A stretch of 64,000 nt of DNA from assembly GCF_037975245.1 (NCBI RefSeq), contig NC_092581.1:7713501-7777500 (forward strand). Direction: 5' to 3'. Below, piece after piece: positions 1 to 13,545 of this stretch. A model generated the notes under the pieces. That model ran no database searches and was not told where the DNA came from. It worked only from the letters and a program-made list of their open reading frames with translations. The position numbers and the translations under genes are program-made. Within the stretch, counting starts at the first letter, position 1, and each line of letters begins with the position of its first letter. The DNA is from Apostichopus japonicus (lineage: Eukaryota; Echinodermata; Holothuroidea; Aspidochirotida; Stichopodidae).

Positions 1-2155
1 TGATAAACTTCCGTGTTCATGAAAGCTGCCACGTTCATTGAAGTTGTGCATCTTTCAATGAAAATTATTTACAAAGGAGTTCTGACTGTTTTGTTGTCAA
101 ATTTCAATATCTCGTTATTTCAAAAGTAGTTTCACTTTATGCAGTGTGTATAGTATATATGAGAATCACTATACAATCGATAAAACCTTTATTATCTACA
201 ATATATTCATTGCAATCAGATTTAGGAACCTGTCTAACTGCATGGTATAGAAGAGTAATCGTGTGTAAATTTAGGGAACACAATATTAATGGCTCTTTGC
301 CTCAAAGTTGTTTCTATTACAAATGAGAAGTATAGCTAGAGGTCCAATATAGTTGTATCAGTTATATATTTCCAGCGGAGATGGTGAGGATAAATATATC
401 ATGAATGTACAATGTAATTAGCTCGCAATCTGATTGCTATGGATCAAGCAACCTCTGTATTGCTTTTTATTTATTTTATTATTGTTGTTGTTGTTCGTCT
501 GCCGCTCTATGACTACTTTAATTGTTAGTAAATCGTTTAATTAAAGTAAAAGTTGTATATCAATCGTATTCAGTTATATACCAAAGAGGAAACATGGCCA
601 TTTGTGATAATCTTGGAAATATTTTCTAAGATATGCACTCTACGATACCTTATGCAGATAAAACGTGATAAATGATTGCACAATGGACAAACGTTACTTC
701 TGCTATATGGTTAAATAAGTAAAATAGCTACCTTTTTATACAATAGAATGGAACGGTGTGGAAACATCAGGTTCAACGTCTGCGTTAACTAATGCAGTTA
801 CGCATTGTTCCCTTAAGTCTTTTAGACTGTAGGAGAATATTTCATTAAACTACTTTGATTGGTTTTTCTTGGTTTTCTTTAAGGCAACGATAAATTAAAG
901 GTAAAATCCAATCTTCTCGGTAAGAAAGACCAGTCTTGCCTTTGGAAAGATTTGAACAGCACTATGCAGATGTTTAAAGAAGCATGTTGAATTCATTGTG
1001 TTTATGGAGTATAAGACAGAACATTAATACAACTGGCTATATTCTGAGGTAAAGTCGCTGAATGTGTAAGCCTTATTATAATACTCCCGTGACATTATCC
1101 CATTATAAAGTTTGTATGTGTCTGGCCATGACATGAACATCAACTAGAAAGAGCACAGACCAACTGATAACACAAAGTGATTATAATACTGTTATATGCC
1201 TACACATGTAATGTAAATCAATTTCGTAAGTACCAGCGGTGCATGTCTTTGCCTGCCATGATACAACCATTGAAAGGTGAAGGGTGATGATAACGCTCTA
1301 ATTTAATATCTGCTGCACCAAAGTCATAATGAAGAAATCGTAAATTATTAATGCCCAGTATGCTACTGACGATCTTTAAAAAATTAAATACAATACAATC
1401 GAAATTAGTCACGTATACATGATTCTATTTCATTTTGATCGAACATGTGTTTCTTTTGTTTCTACGTGTGTTATGCGCACTCCGAAATTTACTTGTGCTC
1501 AAGGGGTTGGCTGTGTGAACAGCTTATCGAGCCATCCATGCATATACGTTATACCGTAAGATATATCACAATATGCAGCAAAATGCTATGCGAAATGACT
1601 CAATTTCAAAAAATTAGAAAAATTACTGTTGTTTTCTGCACAAGCAATACAATCAATACAAACGGTTAATTGTGGTAAAAATATGAAAAAGATGCAAAAA
1701 AACAAAATGCTAAGCCAAGAAAACAACGCTAAAGTGTGAATTTATGGGTAACCCCATACTTCAAACTATTAGGTGTATTAGGTGTATATGTGTGATCGCC
1801 GATGATACATCACGAGTATTGGTCGCACGTTTTAGTCAGCTTGGCCTACTAAATTCGATGTCAGTTTTCAAAAGCACTTTCGTCGAGGAGTTCTGCTCTT
1901 GACTGTTTCCATATACTGCGATTACTTCAGCTTTAGTAATATATATATCTGACAATTTCAACAACAATTTACACAGGGATCGGGAAATCTTGATTCGGAT
2001 TTTTATTATTTATAATGTACTCGAAGGCGATGATATAACTTGTGCGTAAATAACGAAATCGTGAGCTAATTAAGTCAGACAAAACGTATATAATTATAAG
2101 GCAGCGTTGTGTGTCGATTTGGAGGAATTTTAAGATGCTGCTCGAAAGTAAAATC
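1..2155. other. AT-rich flank, no gene seen
   Basis: Only short open frames without recognisable protein features, splice-bounded exons or RNA genes were found here. It reads as intergenic or intronic sequence before the 30-bp minisatellite. Confidence 0.5.
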
Positions 2156-3360
2156 AGTCAACATGTAGTTCACTAGCTTCACTGTAGTCAACATGTAGAT
2201 CACTAGCTTCACTATAGTCAACATGTAGATCACTAGCTTCACTGTAGTCAACATGTAGATCACTAGCTTCACTGCAATAGTCAACATGAAGATAACTAGC
2301 TTCACTGTAGTCAACATGTAGATCACTAGCTCCACTATAGTCAACAGGTAGATCACTAGCTTCTCTATAGTCAACATGTAGATCACTAGCTTCACTATAG
2401 TCAACATGTAGATCACTAGCTTCACTGTAGTCTACATGTAGATCACTGGCTTCACTGCAGTAGTCAACATGAAGATAACTAGCTTCATTGTAGTCAACAT
2501 GTAGATCACTGGCTTCACTGCAGTAGTCAACATGTAGATCACTAGCTCCACTATAGTCAACAGGTAGATCACTAGCTTCACTATAGTCAACATGTAGATC
2601 ACTAGCTTCACTATAGTCAACATGTAGATCACTAGCTTCACTGTAGTCAACATGTAGATCACTGGCTTCACTGCAGTAGTCAACATGTAGATCACTAGCT
2701 CCACTATAGTCAACATGTAGATCACTAGCTCCACTTTAGTCAACAGGTAGATCACTAGCTTCACTGTAGTCAACAGGTAGATCACTAGCATCACCAGTCA
2801 ACATGTAGATCACTAGCTTCACTATATAGTCAACATGTATATAGATCTCTGGTTTCACACAAGGAGTGTTAGCTCAGTGGTTAACGCCGGTTCCTTTTAA
2901 TCATAAGGTCCCGAGTTCGTAAGTATGTCGTCCAGTTACAGAGTTGTTGACAATTGACAATTCATAATCATGGACGTTAAATATGAATCTAAGAGACTGA
3001 CTTCGGTCAGCTTGCGGCTTTGATAAGCCAATGATGGCTTCTTCGCGAGTTCCTGCTTGCAGAAGGATCTAAAATACACACATACATACATACATACATA
3101 CATACACACTATAGTCAACATGTAGATCACTGGCTTCACTATATAACATGTAGATCACTGGCTTCACTTTAGTGAACATGTGCATCACTGGCTTAACAAT
3201 AGTCTACGTGTAGATCACTGGCTTCACTATATTCAACATGTAGATCACTGGCTTCACAATAGTCGAAATGTAGATCACTGGCTTCACTATAGGGAACATG
3301 TAGATCACTGGTTTCACTATAGTCAACATTTAGATCACTGGCTTGACTATAGGGAACTTT
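2156..3360. repeat. 30-bp minisatellite, interrupted by a SINE
   Basis: The unit is a 30-mer containing AACATGTAGATCACTAGC followed by TTCACTATAG. Roughly 23 units lie in 2156-2856 and about 8 more diverged ones in 3108-3360. Substitutions such as CACTAGC/CACTGGC and 3-base additions (GCAATAG, GCAGTAG) mark sub-variants. Because 30 is divisible by three, the array produces long repetitive open frames on both strands (for example 2075-2794 minus, 3180-3395 plus). These are not genes. A tRNA-derived retroposon (2857-3107) splits the array. Confidence 0.95.
2857..3107 (+). mobile_element. tRNA-derived SINE with CATA-repeat tail
   Basis: A Pol III A-box-like stretch (TTAGCTCAGTGGTTAACGCC) is followed about 35 bases on by a B-box-like GAGTTCGTAA. 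Then comes a roughly 150-bp unrelated body with a small stem-rich segment (3000-3070), and a tail of CATA repeats ending in CACAC. The element sits cleanly inside the 30-bp minisatellite: the repeat breaks off after TTTCAC and resumes at CACTATAG, leaving only a very short shared flank. There is no acceptor stem or anticodon arm, so this is a retroposon and not a tRNA gene. Confidence 0.7.
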
Positions 3361-4041
3361 TATATCAAATACTGATATCACTGCCGAAACTTTGAAATTT
3401 GATAAGTATCAGTTAACATGTAGTTAATAGTAACATGTATAACGGTGCCTGGTTTACAAAATATTTGAGTTTGAATCAAACTATTTAATAGCTCGCTCAC
3501 TAATATTATTCGGTAAAGAGGTATAGTTTGATCAATTGCGTACGTAAAATTCAGTTAGCTCGTAAAAATTAGTCAATGGATGTTTGAAACGACCGTAGTG
3601 AGTGACGTCACATCTTCATGACTACGAGAGTATCGCGAAAATTAATGAATAAATGAGCAGGTTTGGCATGTAGTTTTAAATAAAATTGCGATTGCTCAAA
3701 CTAAGATACTTCTTACCGTATTTTGATCATCCACGTAACGTTAATAAACAAGCATTTTGGTATATATGAAAACAATATTAATTTTTAGCAATTTAAAACC
3801 TGCAGTTTTCACAATTTAAATATTTTGTCTTTATTTTACCTAATTAAAACCCTGTTTTGTAAAATTAATGTATTACATTCAGTAATGGGATTTAAGTGTC
3901 AAACTCTGTCGAAAATTGACCAAAAGCAAAATCGCTCGTTACTACGAATGCACGAATACTGAGGCAGGCTGAGTTATAGCTATAGTTGATCAAGTGTGTT
4001 GCTGCGTGAAAAGGTATACTCACTATAACGATTGCAAGTAA
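3361..4041. other. no gene seen
   Basis: AT-rich sequence between the minisatellite and the MITE. No coding, RNA or repeat signal was recognised. Confidence 0.4.
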
Positions 4042-4047
4042 TAAGCA

Positions 4048-4697
4048 CAGGGGCGTATCCAGGATTTTCCACCAGGGGGGGCGTCAGGCATGAATGATCG
4101 CCGTCCTGGGGGATGGGTCTAAGGGGAGGGGTGGACAATTTTTGCTTTCGAAGAAGGGCTGAAATGCAAAATGGTGCCATATGTGATCCATTTTTTCGAC
4201 CTTAATAATAAGCAACATTTCCAGTAATACTATAATACTATAATAACGTCTTATCGTGTTAGCAAAGTATGATTAGTAATTTGAAAATCGAGGTCAAGAA
4301 AAATTGTACACAAAAAATTTGAGGCATAAAAGGTCAGCAGAAATAAATTTCGTCAAAATTTTTGCCTCGATAGAGTAACCTCACGTGTTATGCACGGAGC
4401 TATTATGGGCTTCCCTCAGGCAGCCCAGAGGCCTTATACACGCCCTTTGCTACGCGATAATACAAACACAATTACCATCTATGTTTCTAAAACTATTATG
4501 CCGCAGAACTTCACCAGAACCTTTTTTTGGCAAACAAAAAATAAAGCATACGGGAGGGGGGGGGGGGGGTTGAGCGATCACCGACATCTCACATAAAGGT
4601 CGTCATCAATTTTTTTTTTTTTTTTGCTAAACTTATTTTTTTGGTGACGGCCAATAGGGGGGCGCGCGCCTGTTGCGCCCCCCTGGATACGCCCCTG
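4048..4697. mobile_element. hAT-like non-autonomous element (MITE)
   Basis: The left end CAGGGGCGTATCCAGG is mirrored by CCTGGATACGCCCCTG on the right, a 16-bp perfect terminal inverted repeat followed on both sides by C/G runs. TAAGCA flanks both ends (4042-4047 and 4698-4703). If one CA of the left end was lost by slippage, the duplication becomes the 8-bp TAAGCACA expected of hAT elements. No transposase frame is present. The interior has poly-G and poly-T tracts. The superfamily is inferred from the CAGGGGCG end and duplication size; a search against hAT ends would settle it. Confidence 0.75.
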
Positions 4698-4703
4698 TAA
4701 GCA

Positions 4704-7063
<2,360 letters not shown>

Positions 7064-7571
7064 TATTTTACTATAATTTCTATGTAGATATATTATTTCC
7101 TTACCTTCTCAAGCACTTATGTTCGTAAAATGAATGCTTTGTCTGTTTAACCTTTATGGCGGTTTGAAGAATTCCATACATGGAAGTGGAGTGTATATAC
7201 CGTGATTGATAACGTATACCATTGTTTATTTCAATATGCATATTTCTCCTTTATTCATCTCAGTGTTATTTTACTCCATATGAATAACAGCCTGAGAGGA
7301 TAGTCTTCCGTTCTTAACAACCTGGGGTATTTGTATAATATTCCACATGTTCCTAAATTCATTTTGACATAGGCAGATATTATACATGAGCAAATAATCC
7401 TGTATTGATATTTCATCTGATTAATGACAAATTGGCCGCTCTGTGGTTAATGTTGCTTCCGACGTCCGCGTTATTCTTGCCTTTACTTAAAATAAAGAAC
7501 ACTTTTCCTTGTTAAAATGTGTGCATGTTTTGTAATTCAGACTTAAAGTTATATCGATCTATGTATATAAT

Positions 7572-7576
<5 letters not shown>

Positions 7577-7665
<89 letters not shown>
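7577..7665. repeat. (TA)n microsatellite, about 90 bp
   Basis: A second pure TA tract. The overlapping frames on both strands (7519-7770) are artefacts of it. Confidence 0.97.
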
Positions 7666-8011
7666 GTTCGTAGTATAATAAAGTATAAAGATAATGGTGG
7701 CAGGTGCTATGATCGGATGACACATAGAAACGAATGGAGGAGAAAATAATAATTTCCTTAATTCACGCACAATTAAAACTTGCAGTTTGAAAATGTAAGA
7801 TCAGTGCCGCAGGGTAACATCTATATAACATGAAGTTAACGATCAACATTTTCAGCATCTCCAGATTGAAAGCTTTCTTCTTATTGCAATTTCTTACAAG
7901 AGTTCTCACGCAATCAGTTTAGATATCAACTTACCACATTACAATGACACCAGTAGAATCTCTGTGGCCGAGTGGTACGGAATTAAGTCTGTTACAGGAA
8001 GGTCTGGTTCC

Positions 8012-8059
8012 TACCGTCGACTGATGAGTCCCAAAAGGAAGAAAGCAGTCGTGAAATGG
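8012..8059 (+). ncRNA. degenerate hammerhead ribozyme core, copy 1
   Basis: CTGATGA at 8021-8027 is followed by a possible stem II, GTCC / GGAA (8028-8031 with 8037-8040), in which the closing pair is broken. GAA (8041-8043) and AAGCAGTC-type sequence ending TC at 8049-8050 follow. Stem I is not complementary here and stem III keeps only A8044-T8049. It looks inactive but retains the G next to the TC that copy 2 has lost. Confidence 0.45.
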
Positions 8060-8310
8060 TGTGTTGATCTTTAGTAATTTATTATATATCTGTCATACCA
8101 CGACTTGGCTTGCCTCAAAAAGTGGTAATTCTGTGTACATTGTCAGATTCAAAAGCACCATCATTCTGTATAATCGTAACACGTGCGTAATACACTCTCA
8201 TTGACAGTTATAGAAAGACAACAATAGGCATTCACACTAGTAGAATAATTGAAGCTGAGTGGTACGGACTTAAATCTGTGACACTAAGGTCCGGGGTTCG
8301 TTGCCTATAT

Positions 8311-8351
8311 CTTCGCCTGATGAGTCCCGAACGACGAAACCGCTCGTGAAG
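8311..8351 (+). ncRNA. hammerhead-ribozyme-like motif, copy 2
   Basis: In order: stem I 5' strand CTTCGC (8311-8316), core CTGATGA (8317-8323), stem II GTC / GAC (8324-8326 with 8333-8335, loop 8327-8332), core GAA (8336-8338), and a minimal stem III with A8339-T8344 paired but C8340 facing C8343. The cleavage-site TC is at 8344-8345, and stem I closes with GTGAAG (8346-8351), six pairs counting one G-U. Cleavage would be expected after 8345. Only the second stem III pair is broken; copy 1 carries the G that would restore it. This arrangement is type I. Activity is inference. Confidence 0.55.
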
Positions 8352-8739
8352 TAGAATTTTAATACTTTATTAAATGTCATGCTACATGTGATACACAAGC
8401 GCACATGGGTTACGAGGAACCCCCAACCCCCCGCCCCCCCCCCCTCCCCATAACATTCGTCTTTTATGACTACCCAGCGTCTCATGCACCGACTACCGCT
8501 TTGTGTTCATTTCTTTCAATGTTATGAAGAATTATCATAACAACCATAGCTGTATAACTTACATTAATTTAATCAACAATACCCACAGTTCACGAAGTCT
8601 TTCTCTTTCAGGATTGTATTTACAAGTACTTCTCTTCAAGATATTTCCTCCATAAGATGTTTGTACTAGGTCTAATCATATTTAAGTGCATTATATCTTT
8701 ATCAAAGGTAGGGGATTCTTCAGTTTTTCTTTCCAGCCA

Positions 8740-9041
8740 TGCCATTAAGGAGCAATGTTCTATTATTAAAACATGGACAGGTTGATTTGCTGTCACCATA
8801 GATCCATCGTGTTCTATTATTAGAAAATGGACAGGTTGATGTGCTGTCACCATAGATTCATCATGTCACTAAGGAGCAAAGTTCTATTATTAGAACACGG
8901 ACAGGTTGAACTGTCACCATAGATCCATCGTGTTCTATTATTAGAAAATGGACAGGTTGATATGTTGTCACCATAGATTCATCGTGTCACTAAGGAGCAA
9001 AGTTCTATTATTAGAACACGGACAGGTTGATATGCTGTCAC
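8740..9041. repeat. minisatellite, left half (interrupted by hAT-like element)
   Basis: Irregular 60-75 bp units contain AAGGAGCAATGTTCTATTA, a palindromic GTTCTATTATTAGAAC, a GGACAGGTTGAT stretch and CTGTCACCATAGATCCATCG. The array continues in register at 10899 after the inserted element. Confidence 0.85.
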
Positions 9042-9119
9042 CAGGGACGTCGCTAGAGGGGGGGGTGTGGGGGGTGTCTCACCCCCCCAATCTTGGTAAA
9101 AATTACGATAGTTGGAAAA

Positions 9120-9225
9120 TTTGAGTGCGACAGTCGGAATTTCCGACTGTCGGAATTTCCGACTGTCGCCAGCTTCAATTCGGAATTTCCGACTGTCGCA
9201 CTCTAATTTTTCTGACTGTCGCACT
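9120..9225. repeat. short palindromic repeats built on CGACAGTCGGAA
   Basis: CGACAGTCGGAA and TTCCGACTGTCG form 12-bp perfect arms around a single T. The arm recurs in GGAATTTCCGACTGTCG copies up to about 9200 and, more degenerate, near 9220. CGCCAGCTTCAATTCGG occurs at 9166 and again at 9407. It lies inside the outer hAT-like element, likely as subterminal repeats. Confidence 0.7.
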
Positions 9226-9495
9226 TTTATTTTCATATGTTCTTGTAATTTGTGAGTGACATAAAATTTTCGATCAAAATTGACCTTTAATCAGTCATAT
9301 TTACCACGTTTTCCTCGTCACATTGAGAAATTGTATCTCGCGATCCTTATACTCTACCATACAAAACTTCGTATGATTTTGAATACTCTAAAAAAAATAC
9401 AACGTTCGCCAGCTTCAATTCGGATAATTTATGTATTAATTTTGCTATTGGGTGGGTCGACCCTGTTCGCTTGCTTCAAGTAAGTTCAGGATATA

Positions 9496-10589
9496 CAGGG
9501 ACGTAGCCAGGGGGAGCAGGGGAGCGACTGCTCCCCCCTTTCAGTGTCGAAAAATATGTTTAAAAACTGTTGTTATTATACTGCTAATACACGGCGATAA
9601 CGATATTTGTTTTTAGGCCACTGCACATCTGGCTGTCTTACAAAATATGAAAGTTTATATTGTCCATCAGTTAAGTTCGTCAAACGTATTTCTGATATAT
9701 TATGTAAAAGAACATGTAAAAGAATTCAAACAGGAAAACAAAATCTGCTGATAATATGATATCATATGATAATGATGAAACTGGCAACAAATTGCACCAG
9801 ATCGCATCTAAGGACCTTCAATTGTTCAAAAATATCTCAAAGGGGAGGGGGACACCCCCTCCCCTTAGACCCCTCCCCAAGGGCGGCGGAACCGGGGGGG
9901 CACAGGGGGCACGTGCCCCCCCACTTTTCCTCAGGGTTAAAAATGTGCCCTTTTTCCACATAAAAATTGAGGTGTCTCAAGTTAGCAAGAAGCCAGGGAA
10001 CCAGAATGAACACTCGGGAAGGGCCGTTTCCGGCCATCTGAGGAGTTTGTAAAACCAAAATTTTTCTTGTACGCTCCGCGCCAACCGATGGTGGCGCTCC
10101 GCTCAGATAGTCGTGCATACAACTTTGCAAATCCTGGCTACGCCCCTGACTTTTAATGAATTTATGTGGGTCAAACTCAAAGCTATTTCGAATGGAAACA
10201 ATTTGTTAAGATATTAACAAGAAAATAAACTCTAATTCGGAAGATTCCTACATTAGCAACTAGCATGATTTCACCTCATTTGTCTCAATAGAAAACTTGT
10301 TCCTTGTTTCCCAATTTGCACATTGGATATTGCAGTGCTAGTATGCATATTTTCCTTGAGGGGGGGGGGGGGGGGCGTTGATGGAGTGATATGTATACGC
10401 AAATAAGATAATACAATAAGAGTTATAAAGGGTACTAATGATATCAGGCTACATCAGTCCAATCGAATTTCTGCAAAGTGCCCTTTGATGTCGGTGCCCC
10501 CCCAGATTAAAAGTGGTTCCGCCGCCCTTGCCCCTCCCCCATAACAATCGCAAAATGTGTTCCCTCTTTCAAACTCCTGGCTACGTCGT
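9496..10589. mobile_element. hAT-like element, middle member of nest
   Basis: The left end CAGGGACGTAGCCAGG is mirrored by CCTGGCTACGTCGTTG, which is slightly decayed. GGATATA flanks both sides (9489-9495 and about 10590-10596), possibly GGATATAC if one base of the left end is counted. It lies inside the 9042-10898 element and is itself split by 9878-10530. The exact right boundary is uncertain by a base or two. Confidence 0.6.
9878..10530. mobile_element. hAT-like element, innermost member of nest
   Basis: A 16-bp perfect terminal inverted repeat, CAAGGGCGGCGGAACC / GGTTCCGCCGCCCTTG, lies between 8-bp duplications CCCCTCCC (9870-9877 and 10531-10538). The duplication is low in complexity, so it is weaker evidence than the others. 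Inside lies the roughly 140-bp 3' module shared with the elements at 52.0, 53.2 and 56.0 kb, with the hairpin GCGCCAACCGATGGTGGCGC at about 10079-10098 and a GGCTACGCCCCTG terminus at 10148. A further element end may therefore be embedded here. Confidence 0.65.
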
Positions 10590-10898
10590 TGGGATATACA
10601 TTGTCTCTATGGTATACAATTAAAACGCCAATGCTAATCTATGGAAGCTTAAAAGTGCCATCAACATAAGCAAAAGCTTTGCCCCATAAGGTACAAATGT
10701 ATCGAAAAAAATCGGAACATAAGTGCAGTCGCGAAAGATGGGGTGTCTGACTGACACTGACCGTATCGTTGACGATTAGTGCGGTGGTGGGGGGGGGGGG
10801 GTACAAGGCAGCAGTCAGAATTTTCTGGCTCCAAAACCCATCCAGTTGGAATTTCAGCCACTACACCCCCCAATCATCAGGCCTTAGCTACGTCCCTG

Positions 10899-11135
10899 GC
10901 TGTCACCATAGATTCATCGTGTCACTAAGGAGCAATGTTCTATTATTAGAACACGGACAGGTTGATATGCTGTCACCACAGATCCATCGTGTCTTTAAAG
11001 GAGCAATGTTCTATTATAAGAACATGTGCAGGTTGACATGCTGTCACCATTTATCCATCGTGTCATTAATGAGCAATTTTCTATTATAAGAACATGTACA
11101 TGTTGATATGCTGTCACCATAGATCCAAGTTCGCT
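10899..11135. repeat. minisatellite, right half
   Basis: Continuation of the 8740-9041 array, with the same GTTCTATTATTAGAAC and CTGTCACCATAGATCCATCG motifs. The units become more diverged toward 11130 (for example ATTATAAGAACATGT). Confidence 0.85.
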
Positions 11136-13007
11136 ACTTAGGCACATTCATTAAAGGAGCATCGAACCATATTATTTCAAGAAATTTTTGTCAAAATACA
11201 AGAAATGTTAAACAAATAATAGAGTCAACTCCAGTTTGCACGACTTTGCTCGTATTCCAGATTTAGTGTTGCAAAACGGGCTTTACTAAAAACAGAGAAA
11301 GAAAGCAAGACAACTAGGAAGTATCATTAACGTAATTTAAGCTGCACAGGTTTTAAAATGTTTGTCATGTTTTCGAAATAATGTTCCTTTATGTATGGTA
11401 AAGTCCAGCTGTTATAAAAACGATTTGAAATAAGAGATAAAATGTCAAACATGTAAATAAGAATTTGCAAAAATGGCTACTTCCCGCTGTTATAATTGCC
11501 AGCTGTTCACTCACTGGTGTGCTGTCTAAATATATATAGGGAAATGTAATAAGACGATATGATAGTTCCATAACTTAGAGCAAAACTATCAATATTCGTT
11601 TGTTACTTGTGCTAGGTGTACGGATCGGATGGTTCGTGGGTCTTCTTTTTCAGCAGACAAGCAAGGGATTAACATAAAGGTGAAACCGAATTGGCAACAG
11701 ATGACAGCATTGGGTTATTAAGATCCAAATCCCTTAATCGGAAAAAAAATTTCCAGCAAAATCTACATTCGATGAGAAAGCGAAGATGATTTCACGGGCA
11801 GAGCCCATGTGAACGGCACAGATTATCGCACCATCAATATAAAGAAAATTTGACAATTTAATTTACCAGCACTGAAAAACACTTAGGGGACAGGGGAGGG
11901 GTAACTTTAACATTGTCTTCACAGTTCATTTCTCTTTTAAAACCGGTCAATGTTATTGCCGAAGTAATTTCGCTTAATAATCACTTTTAGAATTAGTCTC
12001 TTCAAATAAAAATTAGCTTAAGATGAAAGAAATTGCATTAAGTAGTAACCAAAGTACAAAGATAGGTTTGGCGCCAATTATGTCTTGGTTATTGTCACTT
12101 TATGCTGGATCAATAAAAATCAATCAGCCACGTTATAGACCCAGATGTTAAATATTTTGACTGCATAATTGCCATTAATTACCTATGGTCTAAAAACAGA
12201 TGTCTAGACAGTTTGGTCTTAAAATGTCAATCAAACACTGCTAAGAAAACACAGTATACGGTACATTAGGTCTTTTGAAAATTAATGCTGACTCTTAATT
12301 GCGACCACCTGCATCTGCTCTATATTAACAGATGTTTGACTATATTTGAAATTCTATATATCGAGGGTCTTCTGTCGTTAAAAATAGTTTCTTGTCATGG
12401 TTAAAACGTATAATGATACAGTGCGAAACTTACCTTCAATATATTATTGGCCATCATTTTACAACGGAAGTTTGTGCGGAAACTAAACGCAAATATTCGA
12501 GTACAAGACGGTCCTTTCAATAATAGCCTTCTCATTGTCAGCCTTTGAATGGTTTCATCGCATAAGCTTTTACGTCATACTCATAGACGATATGGTCAAT
12601 CACGTCTTGTCCACAAGCGATGTAGCATTGTAAGCTTTGCATTTCGAGACCATTTTGCAATCTAAAAATACAATATCAATTAACATTAATGTCCATTCCG
12701 TCTGACTTCAGCTGACTTTCAATGAAATAACACAGTTTGGGGCATCGACCTATGATGAATTCAAGAGCTTAAAGGTAGTTACAAGTCACAACTGCAAAGA
12801 AATGATAAATACAACATAAACAATTTTGAGTTATCACCATATATCTACATAGTGTATTGTGATTGGATAACGAAGGCATGCACAACAACTCAAGGTGATC
12901 ACGTGATAAAGGCTGATGGAACATTTACTGGTGAGTATAAATATTTGCGATGTCGTTTGGTGTCAACACGTTATGTAAACAAATAAAGATAACCATTTGG
13001 CAGGCTC
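11136..13007. other. no gene seen
   Basis: AT-rich sequence with no recognisable exon, RNA gene or repeat. Confidence 0.4.
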
Positions 13008-13545
13008 TCTTCTATAACATAGCCTAATTATATGTAATAATCGATCGAATTCCAACTTTTCGTCGCTTATGACATTGAAGATATTTTCACTTATTATAAC
13101 ATAGCCTAATTATATGTAATAACCCATTGAATAACATATTTTCATCTCTTATAACATAGCCTAATTATATGTAATAACCCATTGAATTACATATTTTCAT
13201 CTCTTATAACATAGCCTAAGTATATGTTATAATCCATTAACTTACATATTTTTGTCTCTTATAACATAGCCTAATTGTATGTAATAACCCATTGAATTAC
13301 ATATTTTCATCTCTTATAACATAGCCTAAGTATATGTTATAACCCATTGAATTACATATTTCACTTATTATAACAAAGCCTAATTATATGTAATAACCCA
13401 TTGAATTACATATTTTCATCTCTTATAACATAGCCTAATTATATGAAATAACATTGAATTATATTTTAATCTCTTATAAAATAGTCTGATTATGTGTAAT
13501 AACCCATTGAATTACTATTTCCATCTTTTATAACAGTCTATAGTC
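13008..13545. repeat. 55-bp AT-rich minisatellite
   Basis: About nine units of 55 bp contain TATAACATAGCCTAATTATA, TGTAATAACCCATTGAATTA and ACATATTTTCATCTCT. The first unit is longer and diverged, and the last two are degraded. Confidence 0.93.

Larger units (their letters stand above)
7940..8400 (+). mobile_element. two-unit retroelement-like repeat with tRNA-like heads and hammerhead cores
   Basis: Two diverged copies of a roughly 290-bp unit lie head to tail. Each starts with a related CA(C/T)AGTAGAAT stretch. A tRNA-like A box follows (GGCCGAGTGGTACGG at 7967-7980; GCTGAGTGGTACGG at 8254-8266), then a B-box-like GGTCTGGTTC / GGTCCGGGGTTCG, then CTGATGAGTCCC (8021 and 8317, 296 bp apart), the start of a hammerhead core. 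Matching AT-rich sequence follows both. Small tandem retroelements carrying type I hammerheads with a very short stem III are known from animals (retrozymes, Penelope-like elements). The tRNA-like head is an added feature. No protein is encoded. Confidence 0.6.
9042..10898. mobile_element. hAT-like element, outer member of a nest
   Basis: The left end CAGGGACGTCGCTAG matches the inverted right end TAGCTACGTCCCTG with few differences. The perfect 8-bp duplication GCTGTCAC (9034-9041 and 10899-10906) lies within the minisatellite unit, so removing the element and one duplicate restores an uninterrupted array. The 8-bp duplication and CAGGG end suggest hAT. No transposase is seen. Much of its 1857 bp is later insertions (9496-10589, itself holding 9878-10530). 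Poly-G/poly-C runs adjoin both ends. Confidence 0.8.

Noticed and set aside
2863-2925. A tRNA gene
   Set aside because: A- and B-box-like motifs are present, but there is no pairing acceptor stem or anticodon arm, and the sequence continues into a SINE body and CATA tail.
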